From Pseudomonadota bacterium (lineage in GTDB: Bacteria; Pseudomonadota; Gammaproteobacteria; Steroidobacterales; Steroidobacteraceae): DNA of 16,583 nucleotides. Made by a program: the position numbers and the translations under genes. Below, piece by piece: positions 5,471 through 13,124 of the stretch. The first letter of the stretch is position 1. Each line of letters starts with the position of its first letter. Under the pieces are notes generated by a model. It saw only the letters and a list, made by a program, of their open reading frames with translations, was not told where the DNA came from and ran no database searches. The stretch spans positions 1 through 16,583 of the forward strand of contig JAJYTX010000017.1 in NCBI GenBank assembly GCA_021792815.1, given 5' to 3'.

Positions 5471-8400
5471 TCAGCGAGGCATCGAGACGATGCCGGAGAG
5501 CACCTGCGGCACGCCTCCGGCCGAACTCGGCGGCAGGATGGTCACGTGGCGCCCTGGCGCGTGCCTCACGTGCAGCGCTCCGCCGGGCCCGCGCACTGCG
5601 CCGCGGCGCGCACTGGCCAGCAGTCGGTGCACGTGGCTGGTGAGATGAGCGTGGGCGTGCTCGGGAATCCGTTGAGACAGCACGGGCGGCCGCCCTGAAT
5701 TGACCTCCTGCGCCCACCGGGCGGGATCCACCGTCCCGAGGAGTGCCTGCATCGCGCTCGAGGGTGCGACCGCAGGCGACTGACCCGTCAGCGGTGACAG
5801 TCCACGCTCGAGCCATGCCGTGATCGCGCTCGGGTGCGGCAGGAGCCCTGTGGAGGCCGTAGGACGCGGCAGCGCTGCCAATTGGCCTGCGGTTGCCGGG
5901 AGGGCAGTGCGGCCAGCCATGCGCGCTATGGAGAGTCGGACAGGTATCGGGAGCTTGCCCTGGCGCAGCAGCTGTGCGGCGCGCTCCGGGTCGAGCATGG
6001 CGTCCGAGAGCTGCGAATTCACTCGGGCGTCGACGTACCTGCTCACGGGGGCCAGGAACTTCCCAAGGAATGGGATGTGCGGCACCAGGCCACTCGCAGT
6101 GCGCTGGCCCGTCATGAAATTCTGGAACGTGTCGCTGCCCGGTGTCCTCACGGTCGGGTTGCCGACGGCGCCGGCGCGCTGCAGATCCTCGCGCACCGCC
6201 TCGAGCCGCTGAGTCTGCTCGGGCGTCAGGCGCGGGCTGAAGGGACCGTCTGAGCGCTCGAGGGTCGAGCGCAGGTTGCGGGCGAACTGCGGACCACTCA
6301 GGAACTGCTCACCGGTAGCCGTATCGAGACCGCTCGAGGCGCGCCTCTGCAGGCCCTGGATGGCGCTCATCTGATCGATGGGCTCGGAGAGCTCGCTGTA
6401 GCGGCTGAGGTAGTCCTTGTACCCGGGTGCTGCGGATTCGATCGCATCATCGAGCGAGCCGATCACCTTGCCGAGCTGCCCGCGGGCCTGCGCGAGCATG
6501 GTCGCGTTCGGTGCATCGCGGCCGCCCGGCTGCAGCTGGTCACGCTGGGCGAGTGCGAGATCCTTGCGCACTTCGTAGAGCGTCTCAGGGTCGTCGTTCT
6601 CGCCGATCAGGCCCTTTGCCCACCGGAGGGTCTTGCCGATGCTCTCGCGTGCGCCCGCCGGCGAGGCGAGCAGCTGGTCGATCACATCGTGCACCTGCTT
6701 GATCGGTGCGCGGCCGGGCAATGTCTGAGCCGGCTGCGCGCCCGTGGACTGCACTGCCGGGTTCTGATCGCCCATCTGCTGCTCGAGCTCGGCGAACCGA
6801 CGCGTGTTGCCAAGACTGTAGACGGGGTTGCCGCGCAGCTCGCTGTCGATCGCGTCCAGCAGCACGTTGGGATCGTAAGCGCCCTGCGCGTCCGCGACCG
6901 GGTAGCCGGCCTGGTGAAGCGCCTCGGCCGCCTGGTCGAAACTCATGCCGCCCTTGCGGAACGCGCGCTTGATTCCGACCATCGCGTCCGACGTGCCGAA
7001 CTGCGAAGGATCGAGGCCCTGCGCCTGCGCCTCGGTGCTGTCGATCCCGCGTGGATGCTTGGCGAGCCACTGAAGGATTGAGTCCTGCGAGGCATCGCTC
7101 GTCGCGTAATTGCGCTTGGGAAGCGCTGCGGCGCCGCTCGCTGTTTCGGCGTTCTGCTGCTGGGCGCCCAGGGTTGATGTGCGCAGCTCCTCGGGTGACT
7201 TGAGAAGCACCACGGAGGGTGGTGAGCCATCGCGCACGCCGCCCTCCTTGTGCACGATGACCGAGTCGTACCCGTCATCGAGGAGCCGCTGCCGCGCATC
7301 CGCGTCCAGATGGGACAGGCCCTCGTTTTCGAGCCACTGCGCGGTTGACTGCAGATCCGCGGTTGCCGCGTTCGGCCCCTCGATGTACCGAGCGAGAGCG
7401 CCGGCGCGCTCGGGCGTGAACTCGAAAGGCTTGCGCAGCGTCACGTGCAATGTCTGCACCTCACCAGGTCCGGCGAGCGTCGTGTCCGCATAATTCTGGG
7501 CAATGGCCCGGTCCGGAGTGGTCCAGATCGCCCCTCCCTGCGTGTAACCGGGCGTGCCGCCAATCATCTGACCGCGATAGAGCGTCATCGGTCGACCGCG
7601 TGCTGCGGCGAACGCCGCCTCGCGCATCGGTGCAGTCTCGTTCTCGCGGAGCGCTTCGGCCGCGGCAATGTCGGCCGGCGTTCCCCCGAGCGCGGCGAGT
7701 TCCGCCTGACGCGCCGCGTTCTGCTGGCTGATGCGCTCACCGAAGGCGCCGGGGTTGCGTGCTCGGATGCCTTTCTCGAGTGCGAGCAGCCCAGTGTCAC
7801 CGGATGCCTCACCGCTGGTGCGCACCGAGCCTGGCACCAACGGTTCAGCGCTCGCGAGGTTCGCAGCCGCTTGCGCCGGGTCGGTTGCCTCGCGCACGAG
7901 GGTGTTCGCCGCGAGCTGCGCCTGGCCTGCGCGGGTGAACGCACGCGTGAGCGGGTTGACGCTAAGGCGTGGATTCAGCGCCGGCAGAACGCCCTCGATT
8001 GCGCTCGGAGCGAGTCCGCCGGCGAACCCGGCAACGAACTGGCCAGCCGGTCCTGCGCCGCCTTCGCGCGCCAGGTCGGCGCTGGCGCCGCCGGTGGCGC
8101 CCGAGAGCATCGCGCGCACTGTGTTTGCGATTCCGCCGATTCCGAGCGCAGCGCCCCCGGTGAGCGCCCCCGTTGCGCCCTTGATCGCGCTCGCTGCGAG
8201 CTGCTGCTCAGGCGTCCTCGGGACTGGCGCGCCGAGGAAGGTCAACGCTCGGGACAGCTGTCCGCTGAAAGTGGGCTGCGGCGCGAGGTGCGTACCGAGG
8301 TAACGATTGCTGAGCCCGGTGACCTCGTTCTGCAGAGCGACTCCGAGGTCGTGCGGCGCGGCTAGCGTATCGAGCACGCCTTCGCCCAGGTCGCGACCGG

Positions 8401-8566
8401 TGAGCGCGAGGTCGTTGAGGAAGCCGCCACCGGCCGTGGACGTAGCAGCCGAGGGGTGCACGCCCATTGCCGAGAGGATCTCGCTGGGGTTGGCACCTGC
8501 AGGGCCTTGGACGCGATAAACCGCGCCACCTGGGCCGCTCACTTCGTAGGTTGCGAGTCCTGCCAT
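5471..8566 (-). CDS. Giant virion/ejection-type protein with ADP-ribosyltransferase-like domain
   Basis: 1031 residues; TGAGGT precedes ATG 8566 at seven bases. The N-terminus (TYEVSGPGGAVYRVQGP) matches the short domain that opens many podovirus internal or injected virion proteins. Residues about 120-200 are Ala/Gly-rich and hydrophobic, possibly membrane-active. Residues about 327-460 resemble the ADP-ribosyltransferase domain of phage polyvalent proteins: MTLYRGQ, then GGAIWTTPDRAIAQNYAD, then GYDSVIVHKEGG and VVLLKSPEEL. The third catalytic residue cannot be assigned by eye. Residues about 620-780 are helical and end in an APGYKDYLSRY segment common in phage internal proteins. It is probably packaged in virions and delivered into the host. 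It follows the 627-aa protein gene with a nine-base gap. The family assignment comes from memory of motifs. Confidence 0.75.
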   Translation of the reverse strand: MAGLATYEVSGPGGAVYRVQGPAGANPSEILSAMGVHPSAATSTAGGGFLNDLALTGRDLGEGVLDTLAAPHDLGVALQNEVTGLSNRYLGTHLAPQPTFSGQLSRALTFLGAPVPRTPEQQLAASAIKGATGALTGGAALGIGGIANTVRAMLSGATGGASADLAREGGAGPAGQFVAGFAGGLAPSAIEGVLPALNPRLSVNPLTRAFTRAGQAQLAANTLVREATDPAQAAANLASAEPLVPGSVRTSGEASGDTGLLALEKGIRARNPGAFGERISQQNAARQAELAALGGTPADIAAAEALRENETAPMREAAFAAARGRPMTLYRGQMIGGTPGYTQGGAIWTTPDRAIAQNYADTTLAGPGEVQTLHVTLRKPFEFTPERAGALARYIEGPNAATADLQSTAQWLENEGLSHLDADARQRLLDDGYDSVIVHKEGGVRDGSPPSVVLLKSPEELRTSTLGAQQQNAETASGAAALPKRNYATSDASQDSILQWLAKHPRGIDSTEAQAQGLDPSQFGTSDAMVGIKRAFRKGGMSFDQAAEALHQAGYPVADAQGAYDPNVLLDAIDSELRGNPVYSLGNTRRFAELEQQMGDQNPAVQSTGAQPAQTLPGRAPIKQVHDVIDQLLASPAGARESIGKTLRWAKGLIGENDDPETLYEVRKDLALAQRDQLQPGGRDAPNATMLAQARGQLGKVIGSLDDAIESAAPGYKDYLSRYSELSEPIDQMSAIQGLQRRASSGLDTATGEQFLSGPQFARNLRSTLERSDGPFSPRLTPEQTQRLEAVREDLQRAGAVGNPTVRTPGSDTFQNFMTGQRTASGLVPHIPFLGKFLAPVSRYVDARVNSQLSDAMLDPERAAQLLRQGKLPIPVRLSIARMAGRTALPATAGQLAALPRPTASTGLLPHPSAITAWLERGLSPLTGQSPAVAPSSAMQALLGTVDPARWAQEVNSGRPPVLSQRIPEHAHAHLTSHVHRLLASARRGAVRGPGGALHVRHAPGRHVTILPPSSAGGVPQVLSGIVSMPR

Positions 8567-8575
8567 CGCGTTACC

Positions 8576-10459
8576 TCAGCGGATGCGGGTGACTTTGAAC
8601 TGCCCGAGTTGTGTCGACTGTCCGATGTTGAGCGGCTTCGGCGCGGGACCAGCGCCAGCATTCCCAGCCGCAGTGAGCTTCTGCTGCGCGAGCCTTGAGA
8701 CCAGATCGTTGAAGTCGTCCAGCCCGGTCGCCCGCTTGTACTGGCGTCGCAGCCCGTTCAGCTGGCCGCCCATCAGCCCTTCGTAATGGCTGATCACTCC
8801 GGCGATCTGCTTGGGCGAGTTCGCCGCATTGAAGGCGTCTTTGATCGCGTCGCGGTCGCTCTCTGCGCCACCGCTGCCGATGACTGCCTTGGCTACCTCG
8901 TCGCCGACGATCTCCTTCATCGCATTGAACGTCGTGATGCTCGCGTTGCCGGTGTGTCGGGCGTACGTGTTCACGATGGCATTGATGGCCGGGACGTCGT
9001 GCTGCGCGAGCGCGTGTGCCGCCTCGGCGAGCTGGTCGAGGTGATTGGTGGCAACCGAGAGGCTGCGCACCATGTTGCCTTGTTTGCCTGTCGCAAAGGC
9101 GACACGCGCGGTCTGTTTGGTCTGGTACGTCGTGGCGTCGTAGTTCGGGTTGATCGCCTTCACCTTGGCCATGATCTCCGCGCCGATCGGCGTGCGCAGT
9201 GCGTAGCCGTTGAGCGGCGCCATCTGGTACTTGGCGATCATGCTGGCCGTCTGGTCGATCGACTGCGGCGGGGCGTACAGCTCGCTCTCGTACGGGGTCT
9301 GCCCCGCTGCCTGCGATGCGGCCACATAGCGCACGGTGCCCTTGGGGCCGACGCTAGCCTTGAGCGCCTCCTCGGGTTTGACCTGGGTGAGCTGCCCCGT
9401 GATCGGATTGCGCTGGAAGATCGATCCCAGCGGTCCTGGCGTCGTCCCTACTTCCACTGGAGGGGCGACGGTGGACTCGCCGAGCGCGCCGGCGATGCGG
9501 TTGCGCAGGAAGCTGAAGGCCGTGCGCACATTCGGGTCGGTGAATCCCTTGACGGGGTCGTACCCGAGCGTCGGTGCGAGTTGGTGCCACTCGGCCATCA
9601 GCGCGGGGCTCGCCTGAACGTACTGAGTCGGGTTCTGTGCCTTGTCGAGCGTGTCGAGCTGAGCGAGCACCGGTCCGTACTGCTGCTGCGCGAGCTTCAC
9701 CTGCTCGGCGTGCACTTGAGTTGCCGTCGTGAGTGGATTGCCGCCCGAGAGCAGTGCGCCGAGCTGGTAAAAATTCGGTGCCATCCCGCCGATTGGGATC
9801 GAGCCGATCTGCCCCGGCGTCGGAACCACGAAGCGCCGCAGGTTCAGCGGGGCCGACGCTGGTGCCGCAGATGGGGCGCCGGTGTTAGCGCTTGGAGCAG
9901 CGGTCGGAGCACCCGGTGCACTGCGCGCGGCCGCGTGCATGAGCAGCAGCGGCGCGGGCATCGAGGGCAGCGACGGACCTGCGGAACCCGCGTTGGCGCT
10001 CGGCGCCGGCGCACTCGCGGCTGGCGCTGGCGCGGTGCCGGGTTGCGGCGCTGACGCGCCCGAGGGATTGCCGGCGCCCGGCGCGACACTCGGTAGTGCG
10101 CCTGGCGGAGGTGTGCCATTTCCACCGCCCATGGCCGCCTGGTAGTAGGCCCGTAGGAACGGCAGCATCATGCCCTGCTGCTCGAGCTTGATCTGACCAC
10201 TGGCCAGTGACTGACGCGCCGCGGCGCGCTTGAGTGCTTCGTCCTGCACAGTCTGCAGCGTTCGCGCTGCATTCTCCGCGCCGGGTGAGCCGGGCCCATC
10301 GGCCAGCATCACGGAGAGCAGACCGTCAGTGCCGCCGAAGCCGCTCAGGGCCGAATTGAGCGCCGATGGCGCGCCGCCGTTCAACCACGGCTGCAGAGCG
10401 CCCAGAAGTCCTTGCGTGAATCCTGCCGCGCCCGAGCCGGCGGGTGCCGTATTCGCCAT
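8576..10459 (-). CDS. Large phage virion/ejection-type protein
   Basis: 627 residues. ATG 10459 overlaps the upstream stop as TGATG, with GAGG nearby. The N-terminal 110 residues are helical. Residues about 110-204 are a Pro/Ala/Ser-rich linker of low complexity, then a globular region begins (NLRRFVVPTPGQIGSIPIGG). The C-terminal half carries a pattern found in uncharacterised large prophage structural proteins: SMIAKYQMAPLNGYALRT, YDATTYQTKQTARVAFATG and AIVNTYARHTGNASITTFNA. It pairs with the 1031-aa gene downstream, as ejection proteins usually occur in sets. The linker suggests extrusion or flexibility. There is no signal peptide and no enzyme motif. A virion location is inferred, not shown. 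Confidence 0.75.
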   Translation of the reverse strand: MANTAPAGSGAAGFTQGLLGALQPWLNGGAPSALNSALSGFGGTDGLLSVMLADGPGSPGAENAARTLQTVQDEALKRAAARQSLASGQIKLEQQGMMLPFLRAYYQAAMGGGNGTPPPGALPSVAPGAGNPSGASAPQPGTAPAPAASAPAPSANAGSAGPSLPSMPAPLLLMHAAARSAPGAPTAAPSANTGAPSAAPASAPLNLRRFVVPTPGQIGSIPIGGMAPNFYQLGALLSGGNPLTTATQVHAEQVKLAQQQYGPVLAQLDTLDKAQNPTQYVQASPALMAEWHQLAPTLGYDPVKGFTDPNVRTAFSFLRNRIAGALGESTVAPPVEVGTTPGPLGSIFQRNPITGQLTQVKPEEALKASVGPKGTVRYVAASQAAGQTPYESELYAPPQSIDQTASMIAKYQMAPLNGYALRTPIGAEIMAKVKAINPNYDATTYQTKQTARVAFATGKQGNMVRSLSVATNHLDQLAEAAHALAQHDVPAINAIVNTYARHTGNASITTFNAMKEIVGDEVAKAVIGSGGAESDRDAIKDAFNAANSPKQIAGVISHYEGLMGGQLNGLRRQYKRATGLDDFNDLVSRLAQQKLTAAGNAGAGPAPKPLNIGQSTQLGQFKVTRIR

Positions 10460-10692
10460 CAGTTTCGAGCCTCACTTGCGGTGGGTGCCACGGCGAGCGC
10501 CGCCTGTAGCTGCTGAGCGTCTGCCTGCGGGCCCAGTTGCGCCATGAGTCGGTTGAACACCCCGAGCACCTCCCGCAGCGGTTGCGCGCCGATGCAGCCG
10601 AGAATTACGCACCATTCCGGGTAGGTGAGCGTCACAGTGAGGTTGGGCTCGGGAAGGCCAGCGGGTTGCTGCTGCTCCGCCTCACCAGTCAT
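10459..10692 (-). CDS. 77-aa hypothetical phage protein
   Basis: ATG 10692 overlaps the end of the HTH gene (ATGA), with GGAG eight bases upstream, and its own TGA overlaps the start of the 627-aa protein (TGATG). The product has a short strand-rich stretch (NLTVTLTYPEWCVIL) followed by helices (LREVLGVFNRLMAQLG) and a Gln/Ala-rich end. No family is recognised. Its place between a DNA-binding protein and a virion-type protein makes it the coupling point between the two modules of the operon. Confidence 0.7.
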   Translation of the reverse strand: MTGEAEQQQPAGLPEPNLTVTLTYPEWCVILGCIGAQPLREVLGVFNRLMAQLGPQADAQQLQAALAVAPTASEARN

Positions 10693-10898
10693 GCCGCGTG
10701 CTCCTGCGGTCGCACCAGGCGCGCGAGCTGCTCAGCGGGGATGCGCTGACGCGAACCGATGCGCACCGGCTTCAACTCGCCGCTCGCGATGAGCCGGTAA
10801 ACGGTACGCCGGTCGACCGCGAGCAGCTCGGCCGCTTCGTTGATCGGATGCACCAACCGGTGCGGTGTCGAGTTTGTTTGCGTGTCCACGTGCGACAT
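10689..10898 (-). CDS. Excisionase-type helix-turn-helix protein
   Basis: A 69-residue protein with ATG 10898 preceded by CGGAG; a TTG start at 10925, overlapping the previous stop, is the alternative. Residues about 15-60 match the MerR-like/HTH_17 excisionase fold: VHPINEAAELLAVDRRTVYR for the helix-turn-helix, then the wing GELKPVRIGSRQRIPAEQL. Proteins of this family bend DNA to favour excision, or act as small transcription regulators. No integrase is adjacent, so a regulatory or recombination-directionality role must be inferred. A second DNA-binder of the same broad class is encoded at the head of the operon. Confidence 0.8.
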   Translation of the reverse strand: MSHVDTQTNSTPHRLVHPINEAAELLAVDRRTVYRLIASGELKPVRIGSRQRIPAEQLARLVRPQEHAA

Positions 10899-10921
10899 GG
10901 TGGGAATCTCCGGGTGACGAT

Positions 10922-11311
10922 TCAATCGTTTCGGTGGCGTTCAGTGGCATCACATGTGCTGCCACGCCCACGGAGCCGCGCGAGGTGTTCAGCGATCGTG
11001 CGGCGCCCCCGCAGCGGCACGAAATTGGCAGCTTCGAGTGCTCGGACAACTTCCTTGGCGGTCAGCGCGTCTGGGTGTGTTGAGTTCGCCAGGATCGCCG
11101 CGATCGCGGCGTGCAAGCGATCTGCATTGGCCCGCCGCGTCGCATTGCGGATCCGCAGGCCCTCTGGAATGACGGCCGCAGATGTCGGCCCGGGTGCTTC
11201 GCTGCCGAGCTTTGCCTCGAGGGCCTCGATCCGCGCTTTCAGCTCGGGCAGCTCCGCGACCTGGCGCTCTAGGGTTTGGACGCGAAGCGTCTCCGTGATC
11301 GACATTCCCAT
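10922..11311 (-). CDS. Coiled-coil protein with C-terminal HTH-like region
   Basis: 129 residues; ATG 11311 follows the stop of the small Cys-rich ORF by four bases, and its AGGGGGTG ribosome site lies over that stop. Residues about 8-36 form a coiled coil (LERQVAELPELKARIEALEA), so it is probably a dimer. Residues about 83-118 look like a helix-turn-helix (LTAKEVVRALEAANFVPLRG followed by RRTIAEHLARLRGRG). It may bind DNA within the replication or regulation module. The exact family is not recognised. Confidence 0.7.
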   Translation of the reverse strand: MGMSITETLRVQTLERQVAELPELKARIEALEAKLGSEAPGPTSAAVIPEGLRIRNATRRANADRLHAAIAAILANSTHPDALTAKEVVRALEAANFVPLRGRRTIAEHLARLRGRGSTCDATERHRND

Positions 11312-11315
11312 CAGG

Positions 11316-11462
11316 TCACCCCCTCGCGCACGCGCGCGTGGCCTGTGTCCGGAAAGTCCCGCAACGTGCTCGGCTCACCCCCTTGTTGAGCACACGGCAT
11401 CCGGTCGCGCAGCGCGCCGGCATCCTCACGTGCGCGCGCGTAGGGTGGGTGCAGAAATTCAT
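11316..11462 (-). CDS. 48-aa cysteine- and arginine-rich small protein
   Basis: ATG 11462 overlaps the stop of the upstream 227-aa gene as ATGA, with GGAGGG seven bases before it. Its stop lies inside the ribosome site of the next gene. These two junctions support translation strongly, although the product is short. It holds Cys at 4, 18, 22, 34 and 45 and many Arg residues, so metal or nucleic-acid binding is possible but no standard zinc motif is complete. A longer frame extending upstream from the same stop is less likely, as it lies inside the previous gene. Function unknown. Confidence 0.55.
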   Translation of the reverse strand: MNFCTHPTRAHVRMPARCATGCRVLNKGVSRARCGTFRTQATRACARG

Positions 11463-12142
11463 CGCCGACCCTCCTCGACGTGTGGCAGTCGTGTCACGAA
11501 CCGATCGAGCCACCGGTCGATTTCCTCGACGAGGCCGCGGGCCGCGTCCGGGTCGTGGCATGCGATCGCTATACCGGCGGCATCGTGAGTTGCGCAGAAG
11601 GCCGCCAGATCCCGCAGCATCCCGAGAGCACGCGATTCGGTTGCGGGGTCTGCCGGGCGCACATCCGGCTCGGGTGCTGCCGGTCTGCTCGAGGTGCCCA
11701 TCGCCGCGAGGGCCGTCACCGTCGGGGGCTGCGGACTTTCAACGGCCGCAGTGAATGCCGGCTCAGGGACGCTTGCGACCCGAAGCGCGGTCTTGCGCTG
11801 GTGATCCGAGAGGCCGGCATTGCGCGCCGCCTGGGTGCGGGTCTGACCAATGGGCGGGCGACCACCCGTTGGTCCGCCACGGTCGCCTCCGCGTTGGTCC
11901 GGGACCAGCTTGAGCAGCTCGCCCATTCGCCTCTGCGCCCGCGCCTGAATGCGCAGCGCGAGGTTGTGCAAGGTGTTGTCCTTAGCCTGGCGGGCGTAGC
12001 TGGCAAGGGCGGCCGCCTTATCGGACCAGTCCTTGCACTCGTCGACGCGGGAGCATTCGGCGAGCGCCCTCTGGGCGGTTTCGTAGCTCACCGGCAGGCG
12101 GGCGTCGGCGGCGGCCGGTACGTTCTGGATCGCTTCAGACAT
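11459..12142 (-). CDS. ParB/KorB-like phage DNA-binding-type protein
   Basis: 227 residues; ATG 12142 overlaps the primase end by eight bases, with GAGGTG upstream. The N-terminal half has the pattern common in phage and plasmid proteins of this kind: SYETAQRALAECSRVDE, then ALRIQARAQRRMGELLK, then a Gly-rich GGDRGGPTGGRPP, and a helix-turn-helix-like segment (RTQAARNAGLSDHQRKTAL). The C-terminal part is helical and less conserved in appearance. Related proteins are often annotated as hypothetical or ParB-like and sit next to replication genes. A role in DNA binding during replication or partition is inferred. Confidence 0.65.
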   Translation of the reverse strand: MSEAIQNVPAAADARLPVSYETAQRALAECSRVDECKDWSDKAAALASYARQAKDNTLHNLALRIQARAQRRMGELLKLVPDQRGGDRGGPTGGRPPIGQTRTQAARNAGLSDHQRKTALRVASVPEPAFTAAVESPQPPTVTALAAMGTSSRPAAPEPDVRPADPATESRALGMLRDLAAFCATHDAAGIAIACHDPDAARGLVEEIDRWLDRFVTRLPHVEEGRR

Positions 12143-13124
12143 GGTTGTGCACCTCGCCGCGCTTGCGGCTCATGAGTACGTCGTTGAAGTCTTTGCGAGC
12201 CGTGGGCGTTCGCAGTTCGACGTGGACGCGGCCCTGTAGCCGTTCCATGAGATGCGCCGCCGCGAGCAAGCCCGGCTCGTCGCGGTCGGCGTAGATCCGA
12301 AGTGTCTGCACCTGCTCGGGCGGCTCAAACTTCGCGAGCAGCGATGTATTCAGCGCGGCCCAGACCGGTATGCCATCGAGCATGGCAGCCGAGAGTGCGG
12401 TCTCAACGCCTTCAGCGATGCCGAGCGACGCGCCGAGAGGTGACAGGCGCACCGCGCAACCCTCCCGGCCAGCGAGTCCCGAGAGGATCTTGCGGGGCTC
12501 ATGACCCTCGAGCTTGCGGCCGGCCTGCAGATAGGTGACATGCGCAGTCACCAATACGCCGGCATGGTCGCGCACCTCGGCGACGAGCGCCGGGAACTTG
12601 CCGACGCGCTGCCCCTGGTCGAAATAGTCGACGCTCACGTGCGCGCGCAGGGTGCAGTCTGCGGGCAGCGGCCAAAGCCCGCGACTCTCGAGGTAGTCGA
12701 CGGCATCCGGACAATCGGCTACGGCACACGTTGAGCGCGTGAGCGTGCGAACGCGGTTAGGAGGGCTGGCAGGCGGAGGCTCGGAATCACTCGCCGCTCG
12801 TGGCGCAATAGGTGCCGTTTGGCGGGGTGTCGGTTCGTCTCGTCCATCGAGGCCGGCGGCGCGCATGACTTGTCGACGCGCCTCGGGGAAATTCCAACCG
12901 TGCACTCGCTGCAGGAGCGCGAAACCATCCCCGGCACCACAGCCGCGGCAGATGAAATCTCCGCGCAGCTTGCGGTTGTCGAACGTGAAGCGGTCGCGGC
13001 CGCCGCAGGCTGGGCACGGTCCGGCCTTCTTCGGGCGTAGCGACGCCTCCGGGATGCCGAGCTGCGCGAGGATCGCCGGCCACGATGCGCCGATCTGGGC
13101 GTGAATGTCCGCAGCGCGCAGCAT
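12135..13124 (-). CDS. DNA primase, zinc ribbon plus Toprim
   Basis: 329 residues. ATG 13124 shares one base with the helicase stop (TGATG) and has GAGGG upstream; a longer in-frame start inside the helicase gene is rejected. The N-terminal zinc ribbon has Cys37, Cys40, Cys59 and Cys62 (CPACGGRDRFTFDN, then ICRGCGAGDG), as in P4/T7-type primases. A Pro-rich linker lies at about 98-125. The Toprim region follows: EGVETALSA (238-246), ALNTSLL, and acidic ADRDEPG (D280, D282), ending with KDFNDVL. It makes RNA primers for replication of the element. There is no helicase motif in the chain; the separate helicase is encoded just upstream. Confidence 0.9.
   Translation of the reverse strand: MLRAADIHAQIGASWPAILAQLGIPEASLRPKKAGPCPACGGRDRFTFDNRKLRGDFICRGCGAGDGFALLQRVHGWNFPEARRQVMRAAGLDGRDEPTPRQTAPIAPRAASDSEPPPASPPNRVRTLTRSTCAVADCPDAVDYLESRGLWPLPADCTLRAHVSVDYFDQGQRVGKFPALVAEVRDHAGVLVTAHVTYLQAGRKLEGHEPRKILSGLAGREGCAVRLSPLGASLGIAEGVETALSAAMLDGIPVWAALNTSLLAKFEPPEQVQTLRIYADRDEPGLLAAAHLMERLQGRVHVELRTPTARKDFNDVLMSRKRGEVHNHV

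Noticed and set aside
7445..8365. Rightward open frame of 306 codons
   Set aside because: Antisense shadow of the 1031-aa gene.
8786..10054. Rightward open frame of 422 codons
   Set aside because: Antisense shadow of the 627-aa gene; Arg/His/Val-rich translation without domain features.
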